Below are positions 24,748 through 36,530 of a DNA stretch of 64,000 nucleotides, one piece after another. The notes under the pieces were generated by a model. That model made no database searches. It worked only from the letters and a program-made list of their open reading frames with translations, and was not told the DNA's origin. This stretch comes from Phragmites australis (Eukaryota > Streptophyta > Magnoliopsida > Poales > Poaceae). The stretch is from contig NC_084939.1 in NCBI RefSeq assembly GCF_958298935.1, positions 4,417,501-4,481,500 of the forward strand, given 5' to 3'. Made by a program: the position numbers and the translations under genes. Position 1 is the first letter of the stretch. Each line of letters starts with the position of its first letter.

Positions 24748-25356
24748 CTTATCTCGTCTTTCTTTACTTGCACATATATTAGTTCTTAGCTCATTTACTT
24801 AATTTGGCTTGGAAGCTCTTGGTGGATTGGACTAGATAACCGGCCAATATCTGCGCGTATATTAGTTCTCATGCAACAAATGTTGGATTATGCATGGTAT
24901 TTGTCAATCGACGGGTGTGTGATCAACCGCGTAGGAGAACTGGTATGGATTGCACTACTACTGCCCCCATTAGCTGATTTTTTATCTTTTTAGATCTTAA
25001 GTTTTTTGTTAATTTCTATTCACAGTGTGTTAATGTTTTGCAGACACGACGAGGCCGAGCAACAGCTAGCACACTCTGCAGGTATAAATAAAGATAAACA
25101 CACCAGTATTGTCCTCCTTTGTGATCATTATTTTCTTATGCATTGTGCTGCATAAGTGTTAATCAACGATTTTTATGCTCGAGCTTGCAGATTCTGGTTG
25201 GGCCTTTGGAGTTTGTGAAGGATTTTCTCATTTCATGGAAAATCTGTCAATGCATGTACCTTGTTCACTTGATAATGAAGAAGGCACTACTCCAGTTCCC
25301 TTTAGGCAGCTATATGCGCAGGGCCTTTTGGGACAGCCAAAAGCAAACGTTCGTAG
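24748..25356 (+). other. NLR-1 3' region, paralogous to that of NLR-2
   Basis: 3'-UTR-like sequence alignable with 57611-58080: both contain CTCGTCTTCCTTTACT-like and GGGC(T)TTTTGGAGTTT segments, the latter near 25199 and 58056. A short GT-AG-bounded segment at 25044-25080 could be a 3'-UTR exon. The alignment is broken by the hAT-type MITE at 25357. Confidence 0.45.
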
Positions 25357-25841
25357 CAAAGGTGGCCAAGTGGGCCGGGTTAAATGGGTCGGTATAAGGC
25401 ACAGTTATTTTGGCCTGGCCCAGGTGGTGGCTAACGGGTTGGCCAGCACGACACAACGGCCTGAGCCGTACCTGGACTGGAGCCGCGGCACGCCGGGCCG
25501 GCACGGTACGACCCGTTTAAGTTTTTTTTGTTTTTTAAGATATTATATAATTTGTTTAGATCTAATATCATATAGGTGCAATGATAACATGTTTGATTCC
25601 TATGAGTGTGAGTTTTTGTGATTTTTTTTTTAATTTTTCACGGGTTAACGAGCCAAAAAAGGTCATCGAACTTACCGTATCGTAGGTTGGCATGGTATGA
25701 CCCGATTTTAAGTGGGTTGTGCCTGGGGTGGCATTGTGGCATGTGGGTTGGTACGGTATGACTCGCTTGGCTAACGGGTCTAGCCGAGTTGTGCCTAAAT
25801 GGACCCGTGCTGGGCCGGACCGTCCATTTAGCCACCTTTAA
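25357..25841. mobile_element. hAT-type MITE, 485 bp, 3' of NLR-1
   Basis: Terminal inverted repeats CAAAGGTGGCCAAGTGG and CCATTTAGCCACCTTTA, flanked by TTCGTAG on both sides (25350-25356 and 25842-25848), which fits the 7-8 bp duplications of hAT elements. The interior is GC-rich with repeated GGCC/CGGG blocks and has no coding capacity. Confidence 0.8.
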
Positions 25842-25848
25842 TTCGTAG

Positions 25849-26201
25849 GTTGTTTTCTACCTATAGTTTGTCACGCATTCTGAAGTAATCTGTTAATGCT
25901 GTAGGAAGTTTCAGTTCACTCGAGAAACTGTTCTTTCAGTAAATTTCTCGCGGATTTTATTTCAGTATGTTTGTAATATGAGCTCAGATCCAACTTATCT
26001 TGATTACCCAGATCGCGCTACATAAGTTTGCTTAATGCATATTTGTGCATTATTTTTTCCTTATTTTTTCAGTGCATTACTTGGTGGATGACAGAATGTA
26101 TATGAATTAATGCATGCAAATCACGTCTGTGTGGTTTCTTCCTTTTTCACTCGTACTACAAGACTTGTCATTCGCCTTCATTCCTTGCGATAAGTGAATA
26201 A
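25849..26201. other. NLR-1 distal 3' flank
   Basis: Continues the paralogy with NLR-2: AAGTTTCAGTTCACTC occurs near 25908 and near 58261. No coding region. It ends at the Mutator-type foldback. Confidence 0.45.
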
Positions 26202-26210
26202 ATGTTCCAC

Positions 26211-27352
26211 GGGCAAAAATACAAAATTAGATAACATATATGACCATATTTATCAAAATAGACAATATATCGTCATAATTATAATTTTAGCATTCGTATT
26301 TAGCACCTTATTTACCGAAAATTAACTTTCGATACACTGTAAACCGAAAATACCATATTCGGCACATGCGCCGAAAATAAACAGTAACGCGCATGAACAG
26401 TAACAACAGTGCATTTGAATTTCGTTTTCCTTCTTTTTCAAAACGGTGGTCTTCTGTTACTCTAAAAATTTTGAAACTTTTTTTAAGTGTTCCATAATCC
26501 ATGTGTAACCTATTTTAATTGGATTCACTGAAAAATTCTTTGTATATTTAAAACTAAAATTCTCAAAAAAAGACTACTTTTATAACTTGTAATAATTGTT
26601 AGTGTCTCAAATAAATTCCCAAAAATCTAGGAAAATTCATTAATATTTTTTTTATGTGATGAACTAATTTTTAAAATTATTTCCAGCCCTAGTTTATATG
26701 ATTAAAAAGTGGGTTCCTTTGTAATGCTTTATTTATATGTATTTTTATCATTTCATGTAAATGAAGCATTACAAAGGAACTCACTTTTTCATCATATAAA
26801 CTAGGGTTGGAAATAATTTTAGAAATTAGTCCATCATATAAGAAGAATATTAGTGAATTTTATTCGATTTTTGGGAATTTATTTGAGACACTAACAATTA
26901 TTACAAGTTATAAAAGTAGTTTTTTTTAAGAATTTTAGTTTTAAATATACAAAGGGTTTTTCGGTGAATCCAATTAAAATGGGTTGCACATGGATTATTG
27001 AACACATAAATTTTTTTTAAAATTTTTAGAGTAATAGAAGACCACCGTTTTGAAAAGAGGGAAAACGAAATTCAAACGCACTGTTGTTATTGTTCATGCG
27101 CGTTATTGTTCATTTTCGGCACATGGTGTGCCGAAAATGGCATTTTCGGCACACTGTGTGCCGAATACGGTGCTACAGTGCCATATTCGGCATACCGTGT
27201 GCCGAATATGGTATTTTCGGTGTACAGTGTATCGAAAGTCAATTTTCGGTAAACGAGGTGCCGAATATGAATGCTAAAATTGTAAATACGATAATATGTT
27301 GTCTATTTCGGTAAATACGGTCATATATGTTGTCTAATTTTGTATTTTTGCC
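26211..27352. mobile_element. Mutator-type foldback element, 1142 bp
   Basis: Ends GGGCAAAAATACAAAATTAG and its near-exact complement at 27333-27352. Flanked by 9-bp ATGTTCCAC (26202-26210) and ATGTTCCGC (27353-27361), matching the 9-bp duplication typical of Mutator-like elements with one later substitution. The two arms of about 500-550 bp are inverted copies of each other around a centre near 26740, so the whole element can form one long hairpin. The right arm has extra TTCGGCACAC(T/C)GTGTGCCGAA-like units near 27115-27210. The mirrored ORFs on the two arms are a by-product of the palindrome. No transposase. Confidence 0.88.
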
Positions 27353-27375
27353 ATGTTCCGCATGATTCGCGTATA

Positions 27376-27628
27376 CTCCCTCCATTCATTTTTATTTATC
27401 CGTTTGGAGTATGTGGTTAGGGCTTTCAAAAGTTTGGTCACTAGCATGCCTAAAACTAGTAATTAAGATTGGCTATATAACAATCATATTACTAAATTCC
27501 TCTTTAGAAATGCTTTAATGAACATATAATTTATTAGTATATATAAGCTATAAAAGTTACTAGTAATCAAAGTTGACTTTCGAATACCATAAAAACTCAA
27601 TAAGGGAAAGTAAAAAGAACGGAGTGGG
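27376..27628. mobile_element. Stowaway MITE, 253 bp
   Basis: Starts CTCCCTCCATTC and ends GAACGGAGTGGG, flanked by TA at 27374-27375 and 27629-27630. Classic grass Stowaway terminus and target site. It lies 23 bp beyond the foldback. Confidence 0.9.
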
Positions 27629-27736
27629 TATATATCGTGCATCGAAGTTTGGACAGAACTAGGAACACTTACCATTATATTCTATGCAAAGTGAATTGTG
27701 TGCACGTTGGCTTTGGATACCTAGTTTCTTCTCTTA

Positions 27737-29008
27737 GAACAACTTCAACATACCATCTATAATACACCATACATATCCTTATATGGATGGTCATCTATAA
27801 AAATTTTCTTTTTATATTACTCCACCACTCTAATAGTACATTCATATTTCACCATCCATATTCTATCATTATTTAATAGTATTCTCCGGCAGCCCTCTCT
27901 CCCTCTCGCAGCTATGCTCGTGTAGCCTGCTCGCGCGTCCTGTTATCACCGTGCGCGCAACCGCGTCCTCCCTTTGCGCCGCTCAGCTGGCTTAGCCAGC
28001 TAGCCCCGCCTGCACGTGCCGTGCTCGACCGCCTCGGTCCTGCTCTCGCCGTCGGCGAGCTCGGCCCGTCCCTCACCAGCGTGCTGCCGCTAAGACCGCC
28101 CGACTCTGAGCTGTCGCCAACGAGCTCCCGGCGCTCTCCCTCTTCATAGAGCTCCTGTCCTTCCTTAACGTCGACGCCGTGTGCTCAGCCGCGAGCGCAC
28201 TCCACCACACCAGCCCGCACCGCTCATGTGCGGGCTGTGCGCCGTCCCAGCCGCTTGGCTGCATCTAGCCAGTGTGCCGTGCCGCTCGCGCCATGCCGTC
28301 CTGCCGTGGAGTCGCCATTGTATCTCCACCCGCACGCCGCCTCGGTGAGCACCCCTTGCCCCTTTCTCCCCACTCTCCCTCTCTCTCTCCTGCTCGGCCT
28401 TGGGCCACTGCCGCTGCCCAGTCCTTGTTGCTCCTCTCAGTCCCTCTCCCTGTTGCTCTCTCTCATCCAGATCTAGCTCCAGGGCATAGCCAACACCCCC
28501 TCCCTTTCTTCTCTGGGCTACAGCCCTGCCACCACTGTGGAGCTCATGCATGGCCCCTTCTTCTCCACGGGCGGCCGACGTATCGAGCTCCACTTCACTG
28601 CGAAATCGGCGATGCATGGTAAGATTCCGACTGATCCCTCGCATCCCTACCAGATCCTCACTATGGTCTCGGCACCCTTTTTCTCCCTTTGTAGCTCGCC
28701 GGAGTCATCACCATCGTGCAGCTCCATTGCGCAGCCCTTGCTGCCGTCGGCTGTGCTCTGAAGCTTGCTGCCATCGCGTAGCTGGTCAATGGGGAAGGGA
28801 AGAGAGGAAGGGGAGGAAGGCGGGAGGGAAGGTGGTGGTTGCAAGATGGCGGTCCGGGAGGACACGCTACATTTGGCGTGCGGCGAGGGCGATTTGGAGG
28901 GCCTCCAAGATTAGCGCGTGGATAGCGTTTCTGCTGGAGCATCGTTTTTGCGCTGCACTCGCTATTTTAGCGATGGAGGTCGTGGTAGCATGGCTGTTGG
29001 AGATGCTC
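27737..29008. mobile_element. Non-autonomous PIF/Harbinger element, copy 1 (1272 bp)
   Basis: Ends GAACAACTTCAACA and TGTTGGAGATGCTC, flanked by TTA (27734-27736 and 29009-29011), the PIF/Harbinger target duplication. Both ends align with copy 2 at 59276-60744, and the termini match the coding element at 48357-52638. The middle, about 27890-28760, is GC-rich and differs from copy 2, suggesting captured host sequence. ORFs there are overlapping and Pro/Arg/Ser-rich, with no recognisable domain. Confidence 0.8.
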
Positions 29009-29011
29009 TTA

Positions 29012-29597
29012 ACCGTGTATGCTTCGATTTAAGGAAAATTGTGTGGAGAAGTTGGGGCGTTTGGCCGCATGCAAGCTGGTAAATCTAGCGTGAATTCATC
29101 AACAGATGGGCGGGCGCCTTCTAGGCTATGTTTGTTTGGGCTGCAGCTGGCTGATAAGCAGCTGGAGCTGGTACCTGGTGAGTCCTGATTTGCCGTTTGG
29201 CAAGGGCGCTTTTGGACAGCTAGTAACCCTATGGCTGGATGTGCATGACTGAAATGCCCTTATCTACTGCAAATTTTGTTTAAGTATTGTTTGTGTTGAT
29301 TTAAGTGCAAAGGACATGTTTAAGAGCTATTGTAAACGTAAATAACATTTTTATTAGCCGATTTAGCATGAATTACTTGTTATTAATTGGATTTAACTAA
29401 AATTGCATGATTTGACTGTATAAATTGCATATTTTGACTGGATTTTACTGAGATGAGACACTTCAATGAGGAAATATTATAATTGCATATAAGTTTATCA
29501 TGTTGACATATTACAGCATAGTTACACCAAAATATATAGCTACCCATCATCCAAAAGTATTATACCGTTCTCTTGTCTAACTATTGCAAGGTTTCTA
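29012..29597. other. Spacer and likely left end of the next Harbinger element
   Basis: No coding region. GGCTATGTTTGTTTGGGC near 29124 has the GTTTGG core seen in many plant DNA-transposon termini and may be the left terminus of the element whose transposase starts at 29598. No matching right terminus was fixed. Confidence 0.35.
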
Positions 29598-30898
29598 TCA
29601 TCTTGCAACCATCAAAGCATTAGCAATATTTTCACGAGTGGTATTCATGTCTCCATCACCACCCCTACCATAGCTTCCCCTAGATGTGTTGATCACATGC
29701 CCCGGAGGGATGTAGTCCTTGTCATGATCACATCTAGCAAAGTGACAATTAAACAATGCATTATCCCTAATAAAGTTATGCAGTGCCATACACGCAATGA
29801 TAATCCTTGTTTGCTTCTCTATTGGGTAGCTAGGCACATTCCGTAAAATGCGCCATTTCTACTTCAACACACCAAAGGAGTGCTCGATGACATTTCTGAG
29901 TCACGAATGATCATGATTGAATATCTCTTTTTTACCACTAAGAGCTCGGCCTTGTCGAAACTCCAGTAGATGGTACTTTTGGCCTCTATAAGGTGCTAGA
30001 TATCTAGTCTGATTTGGGTAACCTAAATCAACAAGATAATATTTTCTGAATAATACATGTGTTAGTGAAATAGAAGACAAACAATATTGTAAATTTAGTT
30101 GCACACAAGTGAAATATATACTTGGTGGAGGATGGGGAAACCTTTCTTTGTATTTGTCTAATGTATCTTTGAATATTCTTGTATCATGTGCTGAACCTAG
30201 CCATCCAGCTACTATGGATGTGAATCTCATGTTAAAGTCACATACAACCATAACATTCTGTATTGCAAACCCATGGTGACCAACATGGTTAACCATCTCA
30301 TCACTTAGCACAACAATTGGTATGTGTGTCCTATCAATAACACCTATGCAATTATTGAAGTGAGGACAAAATCTAGAGTCTTGAAGTCTCTCATGCACCG
30401 TTGTGAATTGAGGATCAATTGGTTTAATGATGTCTAAGTTAATAAATTCAAACATGCCAACATTTTTCTAAACTTTCTATTGATTGTTTCAGTAGACCTC
30501 TGAAACCGATTCTAAACTTGACTCACTAACTGGGGGCCACCAACAGTCCACAGAAACATCGCAAGGGCCTCTTCAGAACACATGTTCCTTGTTGCTTTCA
30601 ACCCATATTTGAGTACCAAAGTATCATGCAATGCACCAAAACAAGGTCTAGGTATTCTGAACATTTTGTAGTAATCCTTTGAAGAGCCCAAACAATCAAA
30701 GACCCACTGCTGTCCAGTACATTGTGGCACCTTCCTATTTTTTTTCATAAGGTACTTCTCACTATATGTGAGAGAAACAAAAGCAGCATACATGTATTGT
30801 TGATATTTCTTCTTTCTTAACCTCCTCTTTTTTATAGCAGAATCATTATCATCATCACTTGAGCAAATATCAGTATCACTGTCAGTTATTATGCTCAT
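29598..30898 (-). pseudogene. PIF/Harbinger transposase (ALP1-like), degenerate
   Basis: Minus-strand remains of a DDE_Tnp_4-type nuclease. Order: N-terminal region (30898-30512) with YGLKATRNMCSEEALAMFLW; a stop and frameshift near 30510-30455; catalytic core with CIGVIDRTHIP (first D) and WLGSAHDTRIF (second D); an unspliced intron at about 30129-30044 ending before KYYLVDLGYPNQTRYLAPYR; third acidic residue in IEHSFGVLK near 29865, followed by an in-frame stop; end MALHNFIRD. The catalytic triad can be read but the frame is broken at least three times, so no protein is expected. Family role: cut-and-paste transposition at TWA sites. Confidence 0.85.
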
Positions 30899-31162
30899 CT
30901 AGAAACAGAAATAGGACAAATTTAGAACAACAATAAATATAAGTTTAGAACAATAAACAGAAAAAGGACATGTTTTGAACAATAATTCAAACAATTAGCA
31001 ATCCAAACATAAGATTTAAGTTGCATTACATGGGTCTCATCAATACAAAATAAATATAATCTAAAATAGGAACATAAAGTTTAGAACAATTAAGGATACA
31101 AATAATGAGACACAAGGATAAAAAAAAGAGACATCTAATGCCTTCTCCTATCCTCATACTGC

Positions 31163-32705
31163 TGAAGGGATCGGTGACGTTCTAAGAGGGGGTGAATTAG
31201 GACACTTAAAACTAATCGGCTCCAAAAACTTCACAAGATAAATCTATATCATTTTCTATCTAAATGTGATCTAGATCCATCTAGTGTGTCTACTCTACCG
31301 TTCAAAGGTTTGCAATCTATAGCCAAACTTAGAAAACTACTCTATGAAGGTAAACATGCAAGGATAGATTGCAAGAAGTAAATACGAAAACGTAAAGATG
31401 GTAGAGAGAGCAAACTTGGCACAAGGGATTTTTATCCTATGGTATCGATGGCATAAACGTCATCCCTTGTCCATGTTGGTGCAGCCACCTAGGCTATAGC
31501 TCCTGGACGGCACTCGATCATGGCCCTTGAGCCACCAAGCCACCAAGACAATGTCTCACCACAAGCCTCTCTTCTGGTCACTTGTTGCCGTCTTCACTTC
31601 AGAGCTTGAGACAACAAGGCAAGAGTCTCCGCGCCCCGTACAAGAGTCTTGCCACCGCTCCACACCAAGTCGGAGGGTCAACAAGCTTGAATCACTAAGG
31701 TGCTGGCGAGTCACCAAGACTCCAAGGTGCCGGCGTACCACTTGGTACAAGCTAGGATCACTCCTTAATCCCCTCTATAGGCAGCAACACCTAGATACAA
31801 CTCTCTCTAAGCCTATCTATAGGCAGCAACACCTAGATACAACTCTCTCTAAGCCTATTAGTACTAATCACTCTATAATCATGTGCTTAATTACCTTAGA
31901 TGATCACTTTAAGCACTTTGGTGGCTTGTATGTCTTCTCAAGTGTATGTGATATTCTCTGGACTCCAGCACACTCAAATGGTCGAGTGGAGGGGTATTTA
32001 TAGTCTCAACCCTATGGACTAGTCGTTGCCATAACGGACACATTTTGTTGTACTCAACGGATGGTCCGACGTGTGCAACATTAAAAACGCTGGAACATCC
32101 GGCGTGTACTCTATGAACTAGCCGTTGGAACTCCACTTTGTTTCTAGTGAACGCCGGAAAGTCCGGCGTAATGTCCTCTTTGAACGCCGGAACATCCGGT
32201 GTGCATACGATGCCAACCGAGCCATTTGCAACCTGTTTGAAAAAAATGGTCCAGCGTGTTCATTTTGTGAACGCCGGAACATCCGGCGTGTATTAGACTT
32301 CGCTGCAGACTTTTTGTGAATGCCGGAGTATTTTTGTGAACACCAGAGCTTTTTCTTTGTGAGCGCCGGAATATCCGGCATGTACAATTTCAGCAGAAAC
32401 AACAATATGTATTTTATGCATAACTTTTTGCTCCGAACTCCAATTTTGATGAACTTGGATTCTATGGAAAGCTTGTGAATAGCTCTACAAGATTGTATAG
32501 AAATCCATCCTATTTGATCACATAAAAATTCATGGGATAAGTCCAATTCATTCCTCTCATTGTCCCATCTTCGGTTGACTTCTCTTTTGTTGCATCCGTG
32601 AGACCTACTAAACCATATACTTGACAAACATGTTAGTCCCATTGATTATATTTTTATTAATCATCAAAATCATATACATGCCCTAAGAGGGCCATGTTCG
32701 CTACA
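31163..32705 (-). mobile_element. Solo copia-type LTR, 1543 bp, inserted in Harbinger ORF1
   Basis: Flanked by ACTGC on both sides (31158-31162 and 32706-32710). On the minus strand it starts TGTAGCGAACATGGCCC and ends ...GATCCCTTCA. The plus-strand left end carries CTAAGAGGGGGTGAATTAGG. A cluster of GAACGCCGGAACATCCGGCG motifs lies at 32060-32390 and a TATA-like TATTTATAG near 31994. No PBS or coding interior, so it is a solo LTR. Confidence 0.9.
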
Positions 32706-33046
32706 ACTGCTTCTTGAGCCAATTGAGCATCCCTTCGTTTGTCTTCGTAGCATAAAAGAAGCATTGCTTTTCAAGTTTACCAAACATGTTTTTAGCGATG
32801 TAGTATTCGTCGCTTGTTTCAGTAGCCCCACCTTTCACAACTTCTTGCATGATGGCCTCAATATCATTAGCCACGGAGACATTACTAGATGCCTTCGAAC
32901 AGTCTTCACTAATGACATGGTCAATGAATCGCTTGAAGTACTTTTGTACAGGATTCTTCTTAGTCTTCTTTGGACTACAAGCAATGGTAGCAGCCCCACG
33001 CTTGCCCTTTGGTGGGGCCAATGGGCTCGGAGTAGGGGTCTCGTCA

Positions 33047-34429
33047 CACTACGTGAAAAAGGCTTAAAAGTGACAGGTCATAATCGTCATGGATGACGGG
33101 TGCCGCACTCGTCACCCCAAACGCGTCACTGATGACTAGTCATAAGTGACGGGTAAAGTCCCGTCACCAATAAGATCATTGGTGATAGGTCAAAACTTGA
33201 TACATCACTTATTAAGGTTATAAGTGCGGGTCATAATTGTGATCCATCACTTATGATTGATTTACATTTTTCGCTTTTTTGGATAGAAAAAGTTAAAAAT
33301 ATATTTTTTTCACCCGAGCCATCGCAACACATGCCTATCACCACTAGCTATGGGTCACTTCTATTTTTTCAGCACTATTTTCAGTCTTTGCGTCAAGCGG
33401 GAATCGAATCCGCCACCTCCCCTCGCGCGCGTGTTACCATCTCAGCTATCGCGTGTTTGTGATGGACATAGAATATTTTATTATTTTACCTTCTTTGCCG
33501 AAGGTTATAAGTGACTGATCATACCGTGATCCGTCACTTATGAAGGTTATAGGTGACGGGTCGTAGTCTTGACCCGTCACTAATGACTGATTTTTTTATT
33601 TTACATATAAATTTGTATTCATATTTACATATAAAATATGTATTAATATTTACATATAAAATTTGATAAGTGACTGGTTATAATTTACCTATAAAATTGT
33701 ATGAATATTTTATGAATTTCTGAATATCTCATGCAAACGATCACAATTTGATAGGTGCCCCAGAGTGCCTCCGGTAAAACGGATATAACTTTTGCATATG
33801 AACTCCAATTTCGAATTTTTTTGACTCTACGGATATCTACAGAAAAAGTTACATCTGTTTCTCCCCGACTATGTCGGGTTCGATGAATTTTTTGAGGCCA
33901 AAAATAGCTTGAAAGATTGAGTTCTCGCCTCCAAAAGTTTCTACACCGTTTTCGGAACGCGCGTTTGTGTCTATAGCCGCCACCCCTTACATTAAACTTG
34001 AGCAGAAATTATATATATTTCCTATTCTAATGCTGCTGAGGTGATAAAAAATAAGAAAAAAAAGAAAAATAAAAAATATTAGTGAACTAAGTATCTATGA
34101 TTATTATTATTAGTGACGGGTCACAATATGACCCGGCACTGATATTAGGTCATAAGTGACGGGTAACAATTTGACCCCACTTATGAGTACCCAAGGTGAC
34201 CCATCACTTATTACTTGTCATAAGTGACGGGTCACCTTAGGTCAGTCATAAGTGACAGGTCAAATTGTGACCCATCACTTATTACTTGTCATCAGTGACG
34301 GGCCACCTTGCACCACTCATAAGTGATGGGTTGAATTGTGACCCATCACTTATGACCTGACATAAGTGACGGGTCATGTTACGACCCGTCACTAATTTCG
34401 TGTCTCCTTTGTCTGTTTTTCATGTAGTA
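33047..34429. mobile_element. CACTA element 1, 1383 bp, inserted in Harbinger ORF1
   Basis: Left end CACTACGTGAAAAA, right end TTTTTCATGTAGTA (last base changed), flanked by TCA on both sides (33044-33046 and 34430-34432), the 3-bp CACTA duplication. Both ends carry many subterminal repeats of AAGTGACGGGTCA and its complement. No transposase is encoded. It is homologous to CACTA element 2 at 36531. A tRNA-like A-box/B-box pair lies on its minus strand at 33399-33448. Confidence 0.9.
33399..33448 (-). other. tRNA-like A-box/B-box module in CACTA 1
   Basis: Minus strand: TAGCTGAGATGG (A-box-like) followed 26 bases later by GATTCGATTCCC (B-box-like). The 5-bp arms around TTCGATT pair at 4 of 5 positions. 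No acceptor stem can be drawn, so it is not called a tRNA gene. Confidence 0.5.
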
Positions 34430-35004
34430 TCATCTTCAATATCTAAATCAACAATATCTTCATCAGCTTGAACTGGACCTTCTTGTTTCACTCCGGGCAT
34501 GACCGAAGATTTCCCATCAACATTAGCTTTTTGAAACATCACCTCTAGCAAGTCCAAGTTTTTCAGAGGCCCATTGTGAAAACCTTTAATAGGCTTGTGG
34601 AGCTGCACATAAAAATCATTCAAGGTTTCATTAGTTAAAAAAATAGAAAGAAAATGAACAAGCCATATGAAACAAACATACCTTGATTATTTTAGCCCAC
34701 TGATCTTCATCTGTTGTTATAGTTAACTTGACAGGATCCCATCCAAATCCAGTTGCTTTATCATTGTAGTATATCCATGCTGAATACACAACCTTCAGCT
34801 CATCCCAACGATTTTTCATTTGCTTTTTGGTATATTTTTTTTTTCAGTCTTCAGATGGAACTCTGTCATTAATTTCTTGTAACTGGTGGGACTCAAGAAC
34901 TTGGTAGGCCTATTTCCAGCCATTACCTGGGCAACACAAATTTCACAAAACAACCTCGCTGTGTTTGCATCCCAAACTGCTTTGTCTGCCTTATCTTGTT
35001 CCAT

Positions 35005-36277
35005 CTATATATTTGCAGTTTATAAATCACATCTAAATAAATAAAGTTTGTATGGTGCAATCGTAATGTTTAAATCCAATCTCTATATATTGTCAGACTG
35101 CAAGCTAACATGAAAAACATGGCAAGTATCTTATATACTTAGAGAAAATTGAACAAATACAACATTAGAACACAGCAAAATTGATATAAGTGATAACTAT
35201 CCAGTGGTCGTCTATATTTCTGAAACAACATAAGCGAAAATGCAAGAATACCACAGTTCATAGGAACCACAAATTAGGAAATCGTGCAGGAAATCGGAAT
35301 TCTACAGGCACAAATTCTGAATTATTTCACTCTAATGCCTAGCATTAGGGTAAGAACTGAATTATTTTATGCTAATGCAATCCTACGCCACATTAGATCT
35401 AACTCGTGTTCGAAGAAAAAAAGAAGAAGGTGGAGGCCAACAACACAGCTGGTAAGACAATAAACAGATGCAGCAGCCAGGTCTAATGCTTCTGCTGCGA
35501 GCATAGGGATGGTAAGCATACAAAGAGTTTTAGCTCCTAGGTGTTCATACAACGAACAAGGCAAATCTGCAATGCCCACACTGTCTGTGCAGGTGGTGCC
35601 CAACCGCCGCCACACACGTGTCCCACCCACCTCCTCCATTGCTCACACGCCACCTCCCTCTTAGCTCTTGCCCTATCATCCCCAGTCGCACAAGGACTCC
35701 ACTGGATCCCCACGCTCCATCCGCCCTCCAACCGAATCGCAAGGCCCATCCGACGGCCCGATCCCACCCCTGCCGGCACAATGCACCCTCCTCAAGCCCA
35801 TACCAACTTGGCCTCTCCTCCACCTCAAAGCGATGTGACACGACGTGGAGACGCCACAGAAACCGATGACCCAACCCTGCCATGACCTTGGCCATGGTCT
35901 GCCTCGCCCTCGCGCGCCCCGTCGCCTATCTCCTGTCAGCGGCCGCCCGTCTACCATCCCTATGGCCTTCCCCACAATGGCATGTCGTGCGCCCATGCCT
36001 ACGCGTGAGTTGCCACGCTGGCGAGGACAAGGAGAGGGGAGGAGGAGGCACCAGAGTCGTTGTTCGCGAGGCAGCTGAGGCGCTGGGGGATGGCGCCGGG
36101 AGCCTCGCCATCATCAGCTGGGGAGAAGCAGGTGAAGGAGGGGGAGCGGAGGTAGGGAGGAAGCGTGGGGTGGCGGCGGTGGAGTTTGAGAGGGAGCCTC
36201 GACGGGAGGAGCGGATGGGTAGAGGGAGCGGTCCATGGTGCTCAAGAGCAAGGACCTCGAGGTTCGTGATGCCTCGT

Positions 36278-36339
<62 letters not shown>

Positions 36340-36530
36340 AGTTCGATTCTCATTGCCAATTAAAGTTGTGATCTTTTGGTGTCCATGAGGGGAAAGATCA
36401 ACCTTTGAAGCTTGAAATTTCCAACACTAAGCGCAAGTATATTAGTGCCGTCTTATAGCCTGTCTTATAAATTGAAACGTAATCTTGAGATTATTTTAAT
36501 AGATAACTCCTATAGTAGTTTATCTTTTCA
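35005..36530. other. Probable 5' part of the Harbinger element; GC-rich, with microsatellites
   Basis: 35005-35370 is AT-rich leader-like sequence. 35380-36270 is GC-rich with overlapping ORFs on both strands and no domain. A (CT)n tract at 36279-36309 passes directly into a (CA)n tract to 36335. The right terminus of the Harbinger element was not found. Ends at the TCA flank of CACTA 2. Confidence 0.4.
36279..36335 (+). repeat. Compound (CT)n-(CA)n microsatellite
   Basis: About 15 CT units followed by about 13 CA units without interruption. Confidence 0.97.

Larger units (their letters stand above)
31135..35004 (-). pseudogene. Harbinger ORF1 (Myb/SANT-like DNA-binding protein), interrupted twice
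   Basis: Partner ORF of the transposase on the same strand. Exon-like pieces: 35004-34816 (AVWDANTARLFCEICVAQVM), 34819-34683 (MKNRWDELKVVYSAWIYYND, then GFGWDP), 34623-34430 (MNDFYVQLHKPIKGFHNGPL and an acidic stretch), 33043-32711 (APPKGKRGAATIACSPKKTK) and a last few codons at about 31157-31135. The first two are the Myb_DNA-bind_3-like domain found in such ORF1 proteins. A CACTA element (33047-34429) and a solo LTR (31163-32705) sit inside the reading frame. Removing each with one flanking duplication rejoins the frame. An intron lies near 34683-34624. Family role: DNA binding with the transposase. Confidence 0.82.

Noticed and set aside
28165..29032. GC-rich ORFs of up to 160 aa on both strands
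   Set aside because: They lie within a non-autonomous Harbinger element, overlap each other and are low complexity.
33388..33455. Functional tRNA gene
   Set aside because: A- and B-box-like motifs are present but no acceptor stem or clean anticodon arm can be drawn, so it is reported only as tRNA-like.
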